Assembly: GCF_918697865.1 (NCBI RefSeq)
Contig: NZ_CAKKMV010000006.1
Location: 1-64,000 of the forward strand
Direction: 5' to 3'
Length of the DNA: 64,000 bases
From: Massilia sp. Bi118
GTDB lineage: Bacteria > Pseudomonadota > Gammaproteobacteria > Burkholderiales > Burkholderiaceae_D
Under the pieces are notes generated by a model that saw only the letters and a program-made list of their open reading frames with translations, did not search any database and was not told the origin of the DNA. Positions 50,429 through 60,499 of the stretch are shown piece after piece; positions within the stretch are counted from its first letter, which is position 1, and each line of letters starts with the position of its first letter. A program made the position numbers and the translations under genes.

Positions 50429-51160
50429 ATGAGCTCCCCTGACATGGTTCTGGATGTCCTGCGCGCCGAACTGCGCGCCGCCGGCATCACCTACAAGATG
50501 CTGGCCGACCGCATTGCGATGAGCGAGTCGAGCATCAAGCGCATGTTCGGCCAGAAGGACATGACCTTGTCGCGCCTGGCCCAGATCTGCCAGGCTGCCG
50601 GCATTGCGCTGGAAGACGTGCTGCGCCGCGCGGCCGATGCCCGGCCCCAGGCCGACACCCTCACCCTCACCCAGGAAACCTCGCTGATCGCCAAGCCGCA
50701 CCTGCTGCTGATGGCGATCTGCTGTCTCGGGCACTGGAGCCTGGAACAGATCACCGAGACCTACCGCCTGACCGAACCCGAATGCATAGGCCTGCTGGCC
50801 GAACTGGACCGGCTCGGCCTGATCGAACTGAAACCCCTGAACCGCTACAGCCTGCGGGTGTCGAACGCCTTCCGCTGGCTGCCGGACGGCCCGGTGCAGC
50901 GCTATTTCCGCGAGCATGTGGTGGGGGATTATTTCGACGGCCGCTTCGACGGTCCCGGGGAGGCGCTGATGTGCCTGCCTGCGCGCCTGTCGCTGGCCAG
51001 CGCCGGCGAACTCACGGAAAAGATCCATCAACTGGCCGGCGAACTGGCCCGGCTGCACCGCAACGACCGCCGCCTGGCGCCGAACGATCGCGACGGGTTT
51101 ACCCTGCTGGTGGGGTTCCGTTCGTGGGAGTTTTCCGCGTTCACGGCGCTGCGCCGTTAA
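50429..51160 (+). CDS. XRE-type helix-turn-helix regulator
   Basis: 243 residues. The HTH (about 10-65) reads LRAELRAAGITYKMLADRIA, then MSESSIKRMFGQKDMTLSRLAQIC. The remaining 175 residues contain a winged-helix-like segment (ITETYRLTEPECIGLLAELDRLGLIEL) and a C-terminal conserved tail, giving a larger regulator than typical Cro/C1-type proteins. DNA binding is predicted; the target is unknown. Convergent with gspC, 18 bases apart. Confidence 0.82.
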   Translation: MSSPDMVLDVLRAELRAAGITYKMLADRIAMSESSIKRMFGQKDMTLSRLAQICQAAGIALEDVLRRAADARPQADTLTLTQETSLIAKPHLLLMAICCLGHWSLEQITETYRLTEPECIGLLAELDRLGLIELKPLNRYSLRVSNAFRWLPDGPVQRYFREHVVGDYFDGRFDGPGEALMCLPARLSLASAGELTEKIHQLAGELARLHRNDRRLAPNDRDGFTLLVGFRSWEFSAFTALRR

Positions 51161-51178
51161 ACGCTACAGAAGTAAAGC

Positions 51179-51907
51179 TTACTGGGTGTTTGGCGCAGCG
51201 CCGCCCACCGGGCTGCCTGCCGGACGGGTCGGCGGCGGCATCTGCACCGGCGCCGGCGCCTGGTTGTTCGCGTTCGGATTGTTGAGGTTGTTGGGAACGG
51301 CGGGCGCGCTGTTCGGGTTGGCCGGCGGCGGCGCGTCGTGCTGGCCGACGTCGCCCGGGCTGGCGAATTCCTGGTTCTGCGGCGGCTGCTGCGGCACCGG
51401 ACCCGGCGACATCGGCGGCTCCGGCACCGTCGCGCCCGGTGCAAGCGTGGCCGGCATCGCGGCCGCGGCCGGTCCCGGAGGCACGGCTGCGCCACCCATC
51501 GCCGCCGCCGGCTTGGTGTCCGCCGCCAGGTCGAGCCGCCTCATGACGCCGCCATCGGACAGCATCACGTAGCGCGCATGCACCTCGGCCAGGGTAATGC
51601 CCGGCACCAGTTCCTTACCCACCACCAGCGCCTTCGGCGGCGAGCCCTCGGCCACGATGATGGCCACGCTTTCGCGTCCGGCCGAGACGATGCCGGTCAG
51701 CTGGTAATTGGTGGCGCTGGCCGTGGCGACCTGGCCGCCGAACAGGGTCGCGGCGGCATCGATGCTCGGGTCCGGCATGCTGTTGTGCGGCACGGCGGCG
51801 ATCGGACGCTGCGGTGGCTGGTACAGCTGCAGGATCCAGTACGCGAGCGACGCGGCCAGCAGAATCACGCCCAACAGGCTCAAAAGAAGGGGCAAACGCT
51901 TGTTCAT
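51179..51907 (-). CDS. gspC: Type II secretion inner-membrane linker GspC (lacking a PDZ domain)
   Basis: 242 residues. A short cytosolic start and one membrane helix (about 6-28) lead to a periplasmic region with the GspC HR pattern (DAAATLFGGQ...YQLTGIVSAGRESVAIIV...RYVMLSDGGVMRRLDL, about 50-135). Instead of a C-terminal PDZ or coiled-coil domain, the last 100 residues are Pro/Ala/Asn-rich and probably disordered. HR domains bind the secretin GspD. It is the last gene of the leftward operon, unusual as gspC is often first. It follows gspF by 11 bases. Confidence 0.85.
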   Translation of the reverse strand: MNKRLPLLLSLLGVILLAASLAYWILQLYQPPQRPIAAVPHNSMPDPSIDAAATLFGGQVATASATNYQLTGIVSAGRESVAIIVAEGSPPKALVVGKELVPGITLAEVHARYVMLSDGGVMRRLDLAADTKPAAAMGGAAVPPGPAAAAMPATLAPGATVPEPPMSPGPVPQQPPQNQEFASPGDVGQHDAPPPANPNSAPAVPNNLNNPNANNQAPAPVQMPPPTRPAGSPVGGAAPNTQ

Positions 51908-51918
51908 CTGGTTCCTTG

Positions 51919-53139
51919 TCAGCGCACCAACTGGTTGATTTCAATAATCGGCATCAGCACCGCCAGCACGATCAGCAGCACGACCAGGCCCATGGCCAGG
52001 ATCAGCACCGGCTCGAGCAGGCCGGCGATGGTCAGCGCGCGGCGCTCCAGGTCGGCCTGCTGGGAATCGGCGGCGCGCTCCAGCATGGCCGGCAGCTCGC
52101 CGGTGATCTCGCCGGCGCGGATCATGTGCACCAGCATCGGCGGGAAATACTTCTGCACCGACAGCGCGCGCGCCAGGCTTACGCCCTCGCGCACGCTGGC
52201 GGTCGCATCCTCGACCAGGCCTTTCATGGCCACGTTCGACAGCGTGTCGCGGCTGGTTTCGAGCGCACGCAGGATGGGCACGCCGGAACCGGTGGTGATC
52301 GCCAGCGTGCTGGCGAAGCGCGCCGTGTTCAGGCTGCGCTCGAAGCGGCCGTAGACCGGGGCGTCGAGCAGCCAGGCATGCCAGCGCAGCTTGAGCGCGG
52401 GATTGCGCAGCGCGCGGCGCCACATGATCCAGGCGCCGACGATGGCCAATCCCACATAGATGCCATAAGCGCGCGTAAAGTTCGACACGCCGAGCATCAT
52501 GATGGTCAGGAACGGCAGTTTCTGCTTGGTATTCGCGAACACCGAGACGATCTGCGGCACCACATAGGTGAGCAGGAAGATCACGATCGCGAACGCGACC
52601 ACGGTAACGATGGCCGGATAGGTGAACGCGAGGCGCACCCGCGATACCAGCGCGTTGCGGCGCTCGATGTAGTCGGCCAGGCGCGCCAGCACGCGCGCCA
52701 GCTGGCCGATCTGCTCGCCGGATGAGACCAGCGCGCGGTAGATCTCGGCAAAGTCGCGTGGATGCCGCGACAGTGCGCTGGAGAAGGACGCGCCGCCCAT
52801 GACTTCGGAACGGATCGAGGCGATCAGGTCGCGCATGTAGGCGCGTTCGGCCTGTTCCAGCAGCGCGGTAAAAGCTTGCTCGAGCGGCAGGCCGGCTTCC
52901 AGCAGACTGGCCAGCTGGCGCGTGAACAGCGCGAGTTCCACCTGCGACAGGCGCTCGCCGAAGCCGCGCGAGCGCGCTGTCCCGCTTTCGTCGACCTGGG
53001 CCGCGATGGCCTCGACCGCCAGCGGCGTCAGGCCTTGCAGGCGCAGGTCGGCGCGGGCGGCGCGCGGGCTGTCGGCGTTCAGCACGCCCTTGCGAGTGAC
53101 GCCGCCGGTGTCGACGGCTTCGTAGCGGAAGGCCGGCAT
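51919..53139 (-). CDS. gspF: Type II secretion inner-membrane protein GspF
   Basis: 406 residues. Two GspF repeats, each with a conserved cytosolic region (FTRQLASLLEAGLPLEQAF near the start and FASTLAITTGSGVPILRAL later), and about three membrane helices (around 170, 220 and 375). GspF is the polytopic core of the inner-membrane assembly platform. ATG at 53137-53139 shares one base with the gspE stop (TGATG), so translation is coupled. Confidence 0.96.
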   Translation of the reverse strand: MPAFRYEAVDTGGVTRKGVLNADSPRAARADLRLQGLTPLAVEAIAAQVDESGTARSRGFGERLSQVELALFTRQLASLLEAGLPLEQAFTALLEQAERAYMRDLIASIRSEVMGGASFSSALSRHPRDFAEIYRALVSSGEQIGQLARVLARLADYIERRNALVSRVRLAFTYPAIVTVVAFAIVIFLLTYVVPQIVSVFANTKQKLPFLTIMMLGVSNFTRAYGIYVGLAIVGAWIMWRRALRNPALKLRWHAWLLDAPVYGRFERSLNTARFASTLAITTGSGVPILRALETSRDTLSNVAMKGLVEDATASVREGVSLARALSVQKYFPPMLVHMIRAGEITGELPAMLERAADSQQADLERRALTIAGLLEPVLILAMGLVVLLIVLAVLMPIIEINQLVR

Positions 53140-54566
53140 CAGGCAGCCTTCGTCACGCGCAGCAGCTCGGCTTCGGTGGTAATGCCTTCGCGCACCCAGC
53201 GTTCGCCGTCGTCATGCATGGTCTTCATGCCGGAATGCAGGGCGGCGTCGCGGATCTCGGCTTCCGATACCTGGTTGTGGATCTGCGCGCGGATCTGCTC
53301 GTTCGTTTCGAGTAGCTCGTAGACGCCGACCCGGCCGTGGTAGCCGGTATGGCCGCAGCGGTCGCAGCCGACCGCGCGCCAGCGGCCCGGGCCCTCCTGC
53401 TGCTTGCAGTACTCGCACAGCTTGCGCACCAGGCGCTGCGCCATCACGCCCAGCAGGGACGACGACAGCAGGAACGGCTCGATGCCCATGTCCAGCAGGC
53501 GGGTCACGGCCGAGGCCGCATCATTGGTGTGCAGGGTCGCCAGCACCAGGTGGCCGGTGAGCGAGGCCTGCACCGCGATCTGCGCCGTTTCCAGGTCGCG
53601 GATCTCGCCGATCATGATCACGTCCGGGTCCTGGCGCAGGATCGCACGCAGGGCCTTGCCGAAGGTCATGTCGATACGGGCATTGACCTGGGTCTGGCCG
53701 ACACCGTTCAAGTCGTATTCGATCGGGTCTTCCACCGTCATGATGTTGGTGGTCGAGGCGTTCAGGCGCGACAGCGCGGCATACAGCGTGGTGGTCTTGC
53801 CGGAACCGGTCGGGCCCGTCACCAGCACGATGCCGTGCGGCTGGTTGATCATCCTGTCGAACTGCGGCAGCAGGCCTTCGCTCATGCCCAGGTGGCTGAG
53901 GTCGAGGCGGCCCGCTTCCTTGTCGAGCAGACGCAGCACCGCGCGCTCGCCGTGGCCGGTCGGCAGCGTCGACACGCGCACGTCGACCGGCTTGCCGCCG
54001 ACGCGCAGGGTGATGCGGCCGTCCTGCGGCAGGCGTTTTTCGGCGATGTCCAGCTGGCTCATGATCTTGATACGCGAGATCAGGGAGGCGTGGATCGCCT
54101 TGCGCGGGCGCACGATGTCGCGCAGCGCGCCGTCGATGCGGAAACGCACGACCGAGGTCTGTTCGAAGGGCTCGATGTGGATATCGGAGGCGCCTTCGCG
54201 CAGCGACTGCGTCAGCAGCGCATTGATCATGCGGATCACCGGGGCATCGTCGGACGATTCCAGCAGGTCTTCGATGGCCGGCACGTCCTGCAGCAGCTTG
54301 GTGAGATCGAGATCGGCATCGAACTCGTCGGCGACCTGGGAGGCGTCGCCGCCGGCGTTCGCGTAGGCGGCGGCAATCGCCGCTTCCAGCTCGGCGCGGT
54401 CCATGCGGTGCAGCACGATGCGCCCGAAGCGGCGCGAGACTTCCGCGATCGCGGCCGGTTTGGTTGCGTTCGACACCAGGACTTCGACGGCCTGCGACGG
54501 GTCACCGTTGGAACGCGCCAGCACGCCGTAGTCGCGTGCAAATGCGTAGGGCAACAGGTTATTCAT
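53139..54566 (-). CDS. gspE: Type II secretion ATPase GspE
   Basis: 475 residues. Walker [16 protein letters not shown] (near 255-269), Asp box and Walker B ([22 protein letters not shown]), and a tetracysteine zinc motif (CEYC...CDRC, about 385-407) are present. GspE is the cytosolic hexameric ATPase that powers pseudopilus assembly through GspL. The ATG at 54564-54566 ([15 protein letters not shown]) lies five bases after the gspD stop. Confidence 0.97.
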   Translation of the reverse strand: MNNLLPYAFARDYGVLARSNGDPSQAVEVLVSNATKPAAIAEVSRRFGRIVLHRMDRAELEAAIAAAYANAGGDASQVADEFDADLDLTKLLQDVPAIEDLLESSDDAPVIRMINALLTQSLREGASDIHIEPFEQTSVVRFRIDGALRDIVRPRKAIHASLISRIKIMSQLDIAEKRLPQDGRITLRVGGKPVDVRVSTLPTGHGERAVLRLLDKEAGRLDLSHLGMSEGLLPQFDRMINQPHGIVLVTGPTGSGKTTTLYAALSRLNASTTNIMTVEDPIEYDLNGVGQTQVNARIDMTFGKALRAILRQDPDVIMIGEIRDLETAQIAVQASLTGHLVLATLHTNDAASAVTRLLDMGIEPFLLSSSLLGVMAQRLVRKLCEYCKQQEGPGRWRAVGCDRCGHTGYHGRVGVYELLETNEQIRAQIHNQVSEAEIRDAALHSGMKTMHDDGERWVREGITTEAELLRVTKAA

Positions 54567-54571
54567 GATCT

Positions 54572-56908
54572 TCAGTTCCGGATCGGCGATGCCGGCCGGT
54601 ATTCCGGCTGCGCCGGCTGGGGCTGCACCGGACGGTATTCCGGTTGCGGACGCTGGCCCGGTTGCGCGGGCGGCAGCGGCTGGTTGGTGCCCGGCCCCGT
54701 GGCGGCGCCCGGACGCGGCGCGACTGGCGCCGGCGGCGGCATCGTGGCCATCGCACCGCCCGCAGGCGGCTGGCCATTGTTGTTCAAAGGCGGCAGCATG
54801 GGTGCGCCGAGGTTGCGGATCAAAATCGAATCATCGCTCGGCTGGCTGGTCGCGCCGGCTGCACGCATGAGCTCGTAACGGTCCATCGAAATGCTGCTGT
54901 TCTGTTCCTTGCTGCGCACCACCACGGGGCGCAGGAAGACCATCAGGTTGCGTTTGTTGCGGGTGCGCGCCTTGTACTTGAACAGGTTGCCGAGGATGGG
55001 GATATCGCCCAGGCCGCGCACCTTCTGGTCGCTATCGCTTTCGTCGTCCGAGATCAGGCCGCCCAGCACGATGATCTGGCCATCGTCGGCCAGCACATTG
55101 CTTTCGATGGCGCGCACGGTGGTGATGATGCCCGACGCATTCGTGGTCGAGTCGATGCCCGAGTTCTCGTGGTAGATCGAGAGCTTGATCGTACCGCCTT
55201 CCGAAATCTGCGGGCGTACTTTCAGCAGCAGGCCCACGTCCTTGCGGTCGACCGTCTGGAAGGGGTTGCTGGCCCCGCTCGCCCCGGTCGTGAACGAACC
55301 GGTGATGATCGGGATGTTCTGGCCGACCTTGATCGTTGCCAGCTCGTTATCCAGCGTGATCATGTTCGGTGTGGACAAGATGTTGGCATTGCCCGTGTTT
55401 TCAAGGGCGCTGGCAATCGCGCCCAGGCCCAGCTGGCCATTGATCTGGCGGAAGAGGCCGATCGACAGGCCACCCAGCGTCGGGATGCTGCTGCTGGTGC
55501 TGCCGGTGGTGCTAGTGCCGCCCGCGCCGGTCGCCGCGGTGACCAGGTTGACGATATTGTTGCCGGTGGTGCCGTTGGTGAAGGATTGCAGGCCGCCGAC
55601 GCGGTAGCGGCTGCTGTCGTCGCCCGAGATACCGACCCACTGCACGCCGAATTCCGAGGCCTTGTTCGAGGTCACTTCCACCACCAGCGCTTCGATGTAG
55701 ACCTGGGCGCGGCGCACGTCGAGCTGGTCGATGACGCCGCGCAGGTTGCGGTAGACCGCATCCGGCGCGGTGATGATCAGGCTGTTGGTCGAGATGTCGG
55801 CCTGGATGAAGCCGGAGCCCTGGCCGCCGCCGGCGCCGCCGGACGTGGCCTGGCCCTGCTGGCTGACGGTGTTACCGGTGCCGCCCATCCCAATGCTGCT
55901 CTGCTGGCCCTGCTGGCCGCCGAGCCCGCCGGCGCCGGTGCCACCCGCGGCGCTGGACTGGATCGAGCCGCCGGACGTGCCCTGCTGCTGCACCGGCACC
56001 GCCGAAGCGTCCTGCGACACCACGGCGCGCAGGGTTTGCGCGACCTTGCTGGCGTCGGCGTTCTTCAGGTAGACCACGTGGATATTGCCGAGTTCGGAGG
56101 TGGGCTGGTCGAGCTTGGCGATCAGGCTTTTCGCCATGTTCGCACGCGCCGCCGAGGGCGCACGCACGATCACGGAATTGGTGCGCGGGTCGGCCAGCAC
56201 GGTGACGCGGCCGGAATCGCCGCCCGGGCTCGGCTCCATCAGGCGCGTGACCAGGGTGGCGACGTCGCTGGCGATGCCGTTGCGGATCGGGACGACGTCG
56301 AGGTCGCCGGTCGAGGGCGCGTCGAGGGCGGCGATGATCTTCGACAGGCGGCGCAAATTGTCCGCGTAGTCGGTGATGACCAGGCTGTTGTTGCCCGGGT
56401 CGGCCATGATGGAATTGTTCGGCGAGATCAGCGGGCGCAGCACCGCGGTCAGGTTGGCCGCCGATTCATGCTGCAGGCGGTAGACCTGGGTCGCGACCTG
56501 GTCGCCACGCACCCTGGAGCCGCCGACGCCGACCTGGGTCGGCGAGGACTGCAGCTTGGCCTCGGCTTCCGGCACCACTTTCGCATAGCCGTCGCCGGTG
56601 ACCACCGCATAGCCCTGCAGGCGCAGCGCCGAAGTCAGCAGGGCGAAGGCCTGGGCCTTGCTCAGGGTGCGCTCCGACACCAGGGTGAGTGTCCCTTTGA
56701 CGCGCGGGTCGATGATGAAGGTCATGCCGGTATAGTGGCCGACTGCCTTGATCACCGACTCCATGTCGGCGTTGACGAAATTCAGTGCGGCGCCATTGCC
56801 GTCCTGGGCGAACGCGGGTGCGGGCGGCACCGCGCCGAAAACGGCGCAGCAAAGCATGACACGGGCGGCGATACGGCGCAGGGCCGGGGTTTGCGGGGTG
56901 TTTTTCAT
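54572..56908 (-). CDS. gspD: Type II secretion secretin GspD
   Basis: 778 residues from ATG at 56906-56908. A signal peptide (about 1-34, ending PAFA before QDGNG) is followed by N0-N3 domains (starting [20 protein letters not shown]) and the C-terminal secretin domain ([43 protein letters not shown]). A Gly/Gln/Ser-rich insert lies in N3 (about 340-390), and a 70-residue Pro/Gln-rich tail follows the secretin domain. It forms the outer-membrane pore. One-base overlap with gspN. The longer frame to 57121 is not used. Confidence 0.96.
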   Translation of the reverse strand: MKNTPQTPALRRIAARVMLCCAVFGAVPPAPAFAQDGNGAALNFVNADMESVIKAVGHYTGMTFIIDPRVKGTLTLVSERTLSKAQAFALLTSALRLQGYAVVTGDGYAKVVPEAEAKLQSSPTQVGVGGSRVRGDQVATQVYRLQHESAANLTAVLRPLISPNNSIMADPGNNSLVITDYADNLRRLSKIIAALDAPSTGDLDVVPIRNGIASDVATLVTRLMEPSPGGDSGRVTVLADPRTNSVIVRAPSAARANMAKSLIAKLDQPTSELGNIHVVYLKNADASKVAQTLRAVVSQDASAVPVQQQGTSGGSIQSSAAGGTGAGGLGGQQGQQSSIGMGGTGNTVSQQGQATSGGAGGGQGSGFIQADISTNSLIITAPDAVYRNLRGVIDQLDVRRAQVYIEALVVEVTSNKASEFGVQWVGISGDDSSRYRVGGLQSFTNGTTGNNIVNLVTAATGAGGTSTTGSTSSSIPTLGGLSIGLFRQINGQLGLGAIASALENTGNANILSTPNMITLDNELATIKVGQNIPIITGSFTTGASGASNPFQTVDRKDVGLLLKVRPQISEGGTIKLSIYHENSGIDSTTNASGIITTVRAIESNVLADDGQIIVLGGLISDDESDSDQKVRGLGDIPILGNLFKYKARTRNKRNLMVFLRPVVVRSKEQNSSISMDRYELMRAAGATSQPSDDSILIRNLGAPMLPPLNNNGQPPAGGAMATMPPPAPVAPRPGAATGPGTNQPLPPAQPGQRPQPEYRPVQPQPAQPEYRPASPIRN

Positions 56909-57681
56909 TATCTGAACTCTAATGCGATTATGTTCTTGCCGTTCACCATACGCCGTTGGCCCAGCAGATTGAGCAGGTTGCCCAGCGTGTCTTCGTATCC
57001 GTCGGCCGCTTGAGCCTGGCCCGAAAAGCGCAGGCGACCATTTTGCAGAGTACCACTTCCAGAGAGCAACAGAGCGCCACGGACCGTGCGCAACGCCAGG
57101 TCGGCCTGCTGCCCGCGCCAATCCATCGCCACCTCATAGCTGCCCAGCGGTTTCACCGGACTCATGCGCGATCCCATGTCGGTCAGCGACAGCACGGTCC
57201 TGCCCTGCACCGCCACCGTCTGGCCCTGGCGTGCGATGTCCAGCAAATTCCAGGACAGCTTGATCGTGCCCGACGGCGCCAGCGTGTTCAGCGGCGCCCC
57301 CAGCCCGGCCAGGCCCTCGGCCGGCAGCAGCAGTTCGCCGGCGCTGACCTGCCACTGCGACCAGCTGCCGCTGATGCGCACCGGCTGCGCCAGCGCCTTG
57401 TCGTTGGCCAGGTCCATGCTCACCTGGCCGAACAGCACCAGCGGCGACAAACGCCAGCTGAAGCGGCCTGGCAGCAGCGGCGTGACCGATCCGCCCTCGC
57501 CCGGCGCGCCGCCCACGAAGGCCGAGCCGCGCCAGAGCGTACCTTGCGCATCTCCGAGAGTCAAACGCCCGCCGGTCTGGCGCTCGACCATCGTCCCCAG
57601 CCAGGCAGCCGGCAGGAACAGCAGCACCGTGACGGCGACCGCCAGCACGGTCAGCCCGATCCACAGCAGCGCTCGCTTCAT
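56908..57681 (-). CDS. gspN: Type II secretion protein GspN
   Basis: 257 residues from the ATG at 57679-57681 (MKRALLWIGLTVLAVAVTVL). One N-terminal membrane helix and a periplasmic beta-rich domain (FLPAAWLGTMVERQTGGRLTLGDAQGTLW) match GspN, an optional T2SS component of unclear function. Stop TAA shares a base with the gspD start. The ATG overlaps the gspM end by four bases. Confidence 0.88.
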   Translation of the reverse strand: MKRALLWIGLTVLAVAVTVLLFLPAAWLGTMVERQTGGRLTLGDAQGTLWRGSAFVGGAPGEGGSVTPLLPGRFSWRLSPLVLFGQVSMDLANDKALAQPVRISGSWSQWQVSAGELLLPAEGLAGLGAPLNTLAPSGTIKLSWNLLDIARQGQTVAVQGRTVLSLTDMGSRMSPVKPLGSYEVAMDWRGQQADLALRTVRGALLLSGSGTLQNGRLRFSGQAQAADGYEDTLGNLLNLLGQRRMVNGKNIIALEFR

Positions 57682-58196
57682 TGGGCGGTGCCGGTGTTCT
57701 GACGCAGCGTCATGCTGGCGTCGACCTGGCCAGCCGCCGGCAGGGCGGTGACGACGGCGTCCTGCACCAGCACGCGGTTGGCGCGGCGCTGCTCGTCGAG
57801 CCAGGTCGCCAGATTGGCGAAGGAGACGTTGGTCAGCTGCAGCTTGATGTACTCGCCCGTCATCGACAGCGATTGCGGGGTCAGGCCGCGACCGCTGAGG
57901 CTGGTATTCACGGTTTCGCGCGTGAGCGGGGTGGCCTGGGTGCTGGGCGCGGCCGCCAGCCGGCCGGCTTCCTGGGCCATGGCCTGCAGCTCGGCGGCCT
58001 GCTGGCGCAGCTGCGGCAGGCTGCGGCGCAGCTGGGCGCGGCCCTCGACGGCGGGGTCGACCAGGATCAGGTACAGCAGCGCCAGCAGCACGACGGCGCC
58101 GCCGACGCCCAGGAAACGCCGCTCCTGTTCGGTGCGCGCGAGCCACATGGCGGTGGCGCGCTCGCGGTATTGGGCGATGGTGGTGGCGAGACTCAT
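57678..58196 (-). CDS. gspM: Type II secretion protein GspM
   Basis: 172 residues. A short cytosolic segment with ARTEQERRFL is followed by one helix (about 30-47, VGGAVVLLALLYLILVDPA), then a periplasmic coiled-coil-like region and a ferredoxin-like C-terminal domain. GspM stabilises GspL in the inner-membrane platform. Four-base overlaps on both sides couple it to gspL and gspN. Confidence 0.92.
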   Translation of the reverse strand: MSLATTIAQYRERATAMWLARTEQERRFLGVGGAVVLLALLYLILVDPAVEGRAQLRRSLPQLRQQAAELQAMAQEAGRLAAAPSTQATPLTRETVNTSLSGRGLTPQSLSMTGEYIKLQLTNVSFANLATWLDEQRRANRVLVQDAVVTALPAAGQVDASMTLRQNTGTAQ

Positions 58197-59404
58197 TGCT
58201 TGGCTCCTGTGCTGCGGATCACCCAGCTGCCCGGGGCGGCTTCATCGAGGCTCATGTTGCGCGCCGCCAGGGCAGTGCGCAACTGGCCCGTCAAACCAGG
58301 GTCGACGGTATCGGGTTTGACTTTGACCGAGAGCGCGCGTTCGCGGTATTCGATTGACGCAATGCCGGGTTGACGTCCGAGCGAACGGGTAGCTTCGCCG
58401 AAGGCCGCCGCCATGTAGGTGAATTCGTCGGGCGCCACCTCGCCGGTGTTGGCGCGGGCACGCGCGATGTTCTGGCGCATCTGGGCGACCGGATCGAGGA
58501 TCGTGGTCTGGTTCGGATACGCCGAGCGGAAGGTCTGGGTCATCGACTGGCGCACGGTCTCGGCTTCGCGCTTGAGGCGCAGCCATTCGACGTTCAGGCC
58601 GATCAGGTTGACCGCCAGCGCCAGCAGCGCCAGGCGGATCGGCCAGCGCCAGCGGCGCCAGTCGCGCGGCTGGCTGCCGGCGGCGCCGAGGCCGCTCACC
58701 AGGTCGAGCGCCGTGGTCTTCGAGCCGGCGATCCAGTGCGCCCAGTCGTCGGTTTCCAGCGTGATGCCGGGACCGGCGTCAAGCGCGAGGGCCTGGTATT
58801 CGCCCAGCTGGCCGGGCGGCACGTAAAGCACCAGCGGCGCATCGCCGCTGAAGGCGCGCGCGGTCTGCAGCACCACGGCCGGCACGGCGTCGAGCGCCAG
58901 GCCGAAGCCCTGGAACAGGCCCTGGCGCAGGGTCAGCTCGGCGCCCTGGATGGCGGCTGAGACACTGCCCGGCTGCAGCGGCAGGCACAGCTGGGCCGGC
59001 ACGGCGCTTACGCTGCGTGCGCCTTGCGCCAGCAGGCTGCGCACGATGCCCTCCAGCCAGTCGCGGTCGACCACGGCGATCGGGCGGCTGTCGTCCGGCT
59101 GCTGGGGCGCCGCCACCAGCACGTGATCGAGCGGGTCGCCCAGGATGTGTTCTTCGACCAGGCCGGGCAAGGCGGCCTTCAGGCGCGCGCCGGTCAGCGG
59201 CGGCGCCTGCACCTGCAGCAGGCTGACGTCGGCGCCGGCCAGCAGCAGCACGATGCGGCGGCTGGTGCCGACCAGGTCGCCCAGGTTGCGCAGCGGGCCT
59301 TCGCCCTGCTGCTCGATGACGCCGCCGTCGTTGACGAGGGCGAAGCGGCTCAGCGCATGCTCGCCTTCCGCGCGGGCGGGATGCCGAATGTAAAGTGTAG
59401 TCAA
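58193..59404 (-). CDS. gspL: Type II secretion protein GspL
   Basis: 403 residues with an actin-like cytosolic domain (to about 240), one membrane helix (about 250-275, LALLALAVNLIGLNV) and a periplasmic ferredoxin-like domain. The cytosolic part binds GspE. The frame begins with TTG at 59402-59404 (read as MTTLYIRHPARAEGE); no ATG precedes it, so a TTG start is inferred. It starts 21 bases after the gspK stop and overlaps gspM by four bases. Confidence 0.9.
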   Translation of the reverse strand: MTTLYIRHPARAEGEHALSRFALVNDGGVIEQQGEGPLRNLGDLVGTSRRIVLLLAGADVSLLQVQAPPLTGARLKAALPGLVEEHILGDPLDHVLVAAPQQPDDSRPIAVVDRDWLEGIVRSLLAQGARSVSAVPAQLCLPLQPGSVSAAIQGAELTLRQGLFQGFGLALDAVPAVVLQTARAFSGDAPLVLYVPPGQLGEYQALALDAGPGITLETDDWAHWIAGSKTTALDLVSGLGAAGSQPRDWRRWRWPIRLALLALAVNLIGLNVEWLRLKREAETVRQSMTQTFRSAYPNQTTILDPVAQMRQNIARARANTGEVAPDEFTYMAAAFGEATRSLGRQPGIASIEYRERALSVKVKPDTVDPGLTGQLRTALAARNMSLDEAAPGSWVIRSTGAKQ

Positions 59405-59425
59405 AAACCGTCTCGCTTTCTTTTT

Positions 59426-60499
59426 TTAATACTGGCGGATCCAGACCACCTGCGTGCCGCCACCGGCAATCAGCGTCGGAAAGCGGTGGATCAGCGCCTC
59501 GGCATCCAGGGCCGCGCGGTCCAGGCGGATGCGGCTGTTCACCAGGAACCAGTCGCTTCGCACGCCCGCCGCGTTGGGCGTGATCGGCCTGCTTTGTCCG
59601 ATCTCCGACGAAAAATAATTCATGTCGCGCCAGGCCGCGCGCTGCCGCCGCACGACCAGCGAATTCGCTTCCGACACCGACATGTTCGGCATCAGCGACG
59701 CCAATACTTCCGCCGGCGCCGTGTTGACGTTCACCGGCGTCACCTCCGGCAGCACGATCACGAAGGGCCGCAGGCGCTCGACCATGGCCGGCGTGAAGCC
59801 CGGCACCGTCAATAAATCATCCACCGCCAGGAACTTGATCGGCGAACCGGCCACGCTGCTGCGCGCGGCGCGCTGCGCCGCCGTCGTACCTGTGCCGCCA
59901 CCTGCAGCGCCCTCGCCTCCCGCCGCGCCTGCGCCCGCGCCGCCGCCCGTGCCATCCGGATTCGGCGCCCCGCCCTCCGGCGTCACCGTCTCCAGCGGCT
60001 GGCCGGCCGCCACGAACGCGGCGGCCCGCCCCGCCAGCTGCTGGTCCATCTGCAGGTTGCGCAGCAGGCGCCCGAACACTTCGGTCTGCTGGGTATCGAC
60101 GATGCCCTTGTCAGCCAGATTGCGTAAATTGTAACGCGAGCAGGCGTCGATAATGTTACCCGACAAGGTCGCGTCGAAGTTTTCTCCTTCGACCCGTTCG
60201 CGTTCGATGTATTGGTCGAGCCGGGTTTCGGCCAGCGGCGTGGCCCAGACCTGGTCGAGGGCGGTGAAATCGCGGTGGTCGAGGCCGTCCTGGAAAAGCA
60301 CCAGGCTGGCCCAGTCGAGGGCGCCGCGCAGGATCCACTTGGTCTGCAGGTGCAGGCGCTGGTTTTCCATCGAGCGCACCTGCACCTGCTGCTGCCAGAA
60401 CAGGCTGGCGACGATCGAGATCGCCAGCGTGGTCAGCAGCAGCGCGGTAATGACGGCGACGCCGCTTTCGCGCAGTCCCCGCATGCGTGGCCGGCTCAT
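59426..60499 (-). CDS. gspK: Type II secretion minor pseudopilin GspK
   Basis: 357 residues from the ATG at 60497-60499. A prepilin-like leader (RESGVAVITALLLTTLAISIV) has the Gly-Val cleavage site but Val at +1 position, normal for GspK. A large globular region with SPIKFLAVDDLLTVPGFTP and TPVNVNTAPAEVLASL is typical. A Gly/Ala-rich insert (about 205-235) is unusual. GspK caps the pseudopilus with GspI and GspJ. Overlaps gspJ by four bases. The longer frame is not used. Confidence 0.95.
   Translation of the reverse strand: MSRPRMRGLRESGVAVITALLLTTLAISIVASLFWQQQVQVRSMENQRLHLQTKWILRGALDWASLVLFQDGLDHRDFTALDQVWATPLAETRLDQYIERERVEGENFDATLSGNIIDACSRYNLRNLADKGIVDTQQTEVFGRLLRNLQMDQQLAGRAAAFVAAGQPLETVTPEGGAPNPDGTGGGAGAGAAGGEGAAGGGTGTTAAQRAARSSVAGSPIKFLAVDDLLTVPGFTPAMVERLRPFVIVLPEVTPVNVNTAPAEVLASLMPNMSVSEANSLVVRRQRAAWRDMNYFSSEIGQSRPITPNAAGVRSDWFLVNSRIRLDRAALDAEALIHRFPTLIAGGGTQVVWIRQY

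Noticed and set aside
53337..57013. Long frames antisense to gspE and gspD (513 and 789 aa)
   Set aside because: Both mirror well-identified T2SS genes and have shadow-like composition.
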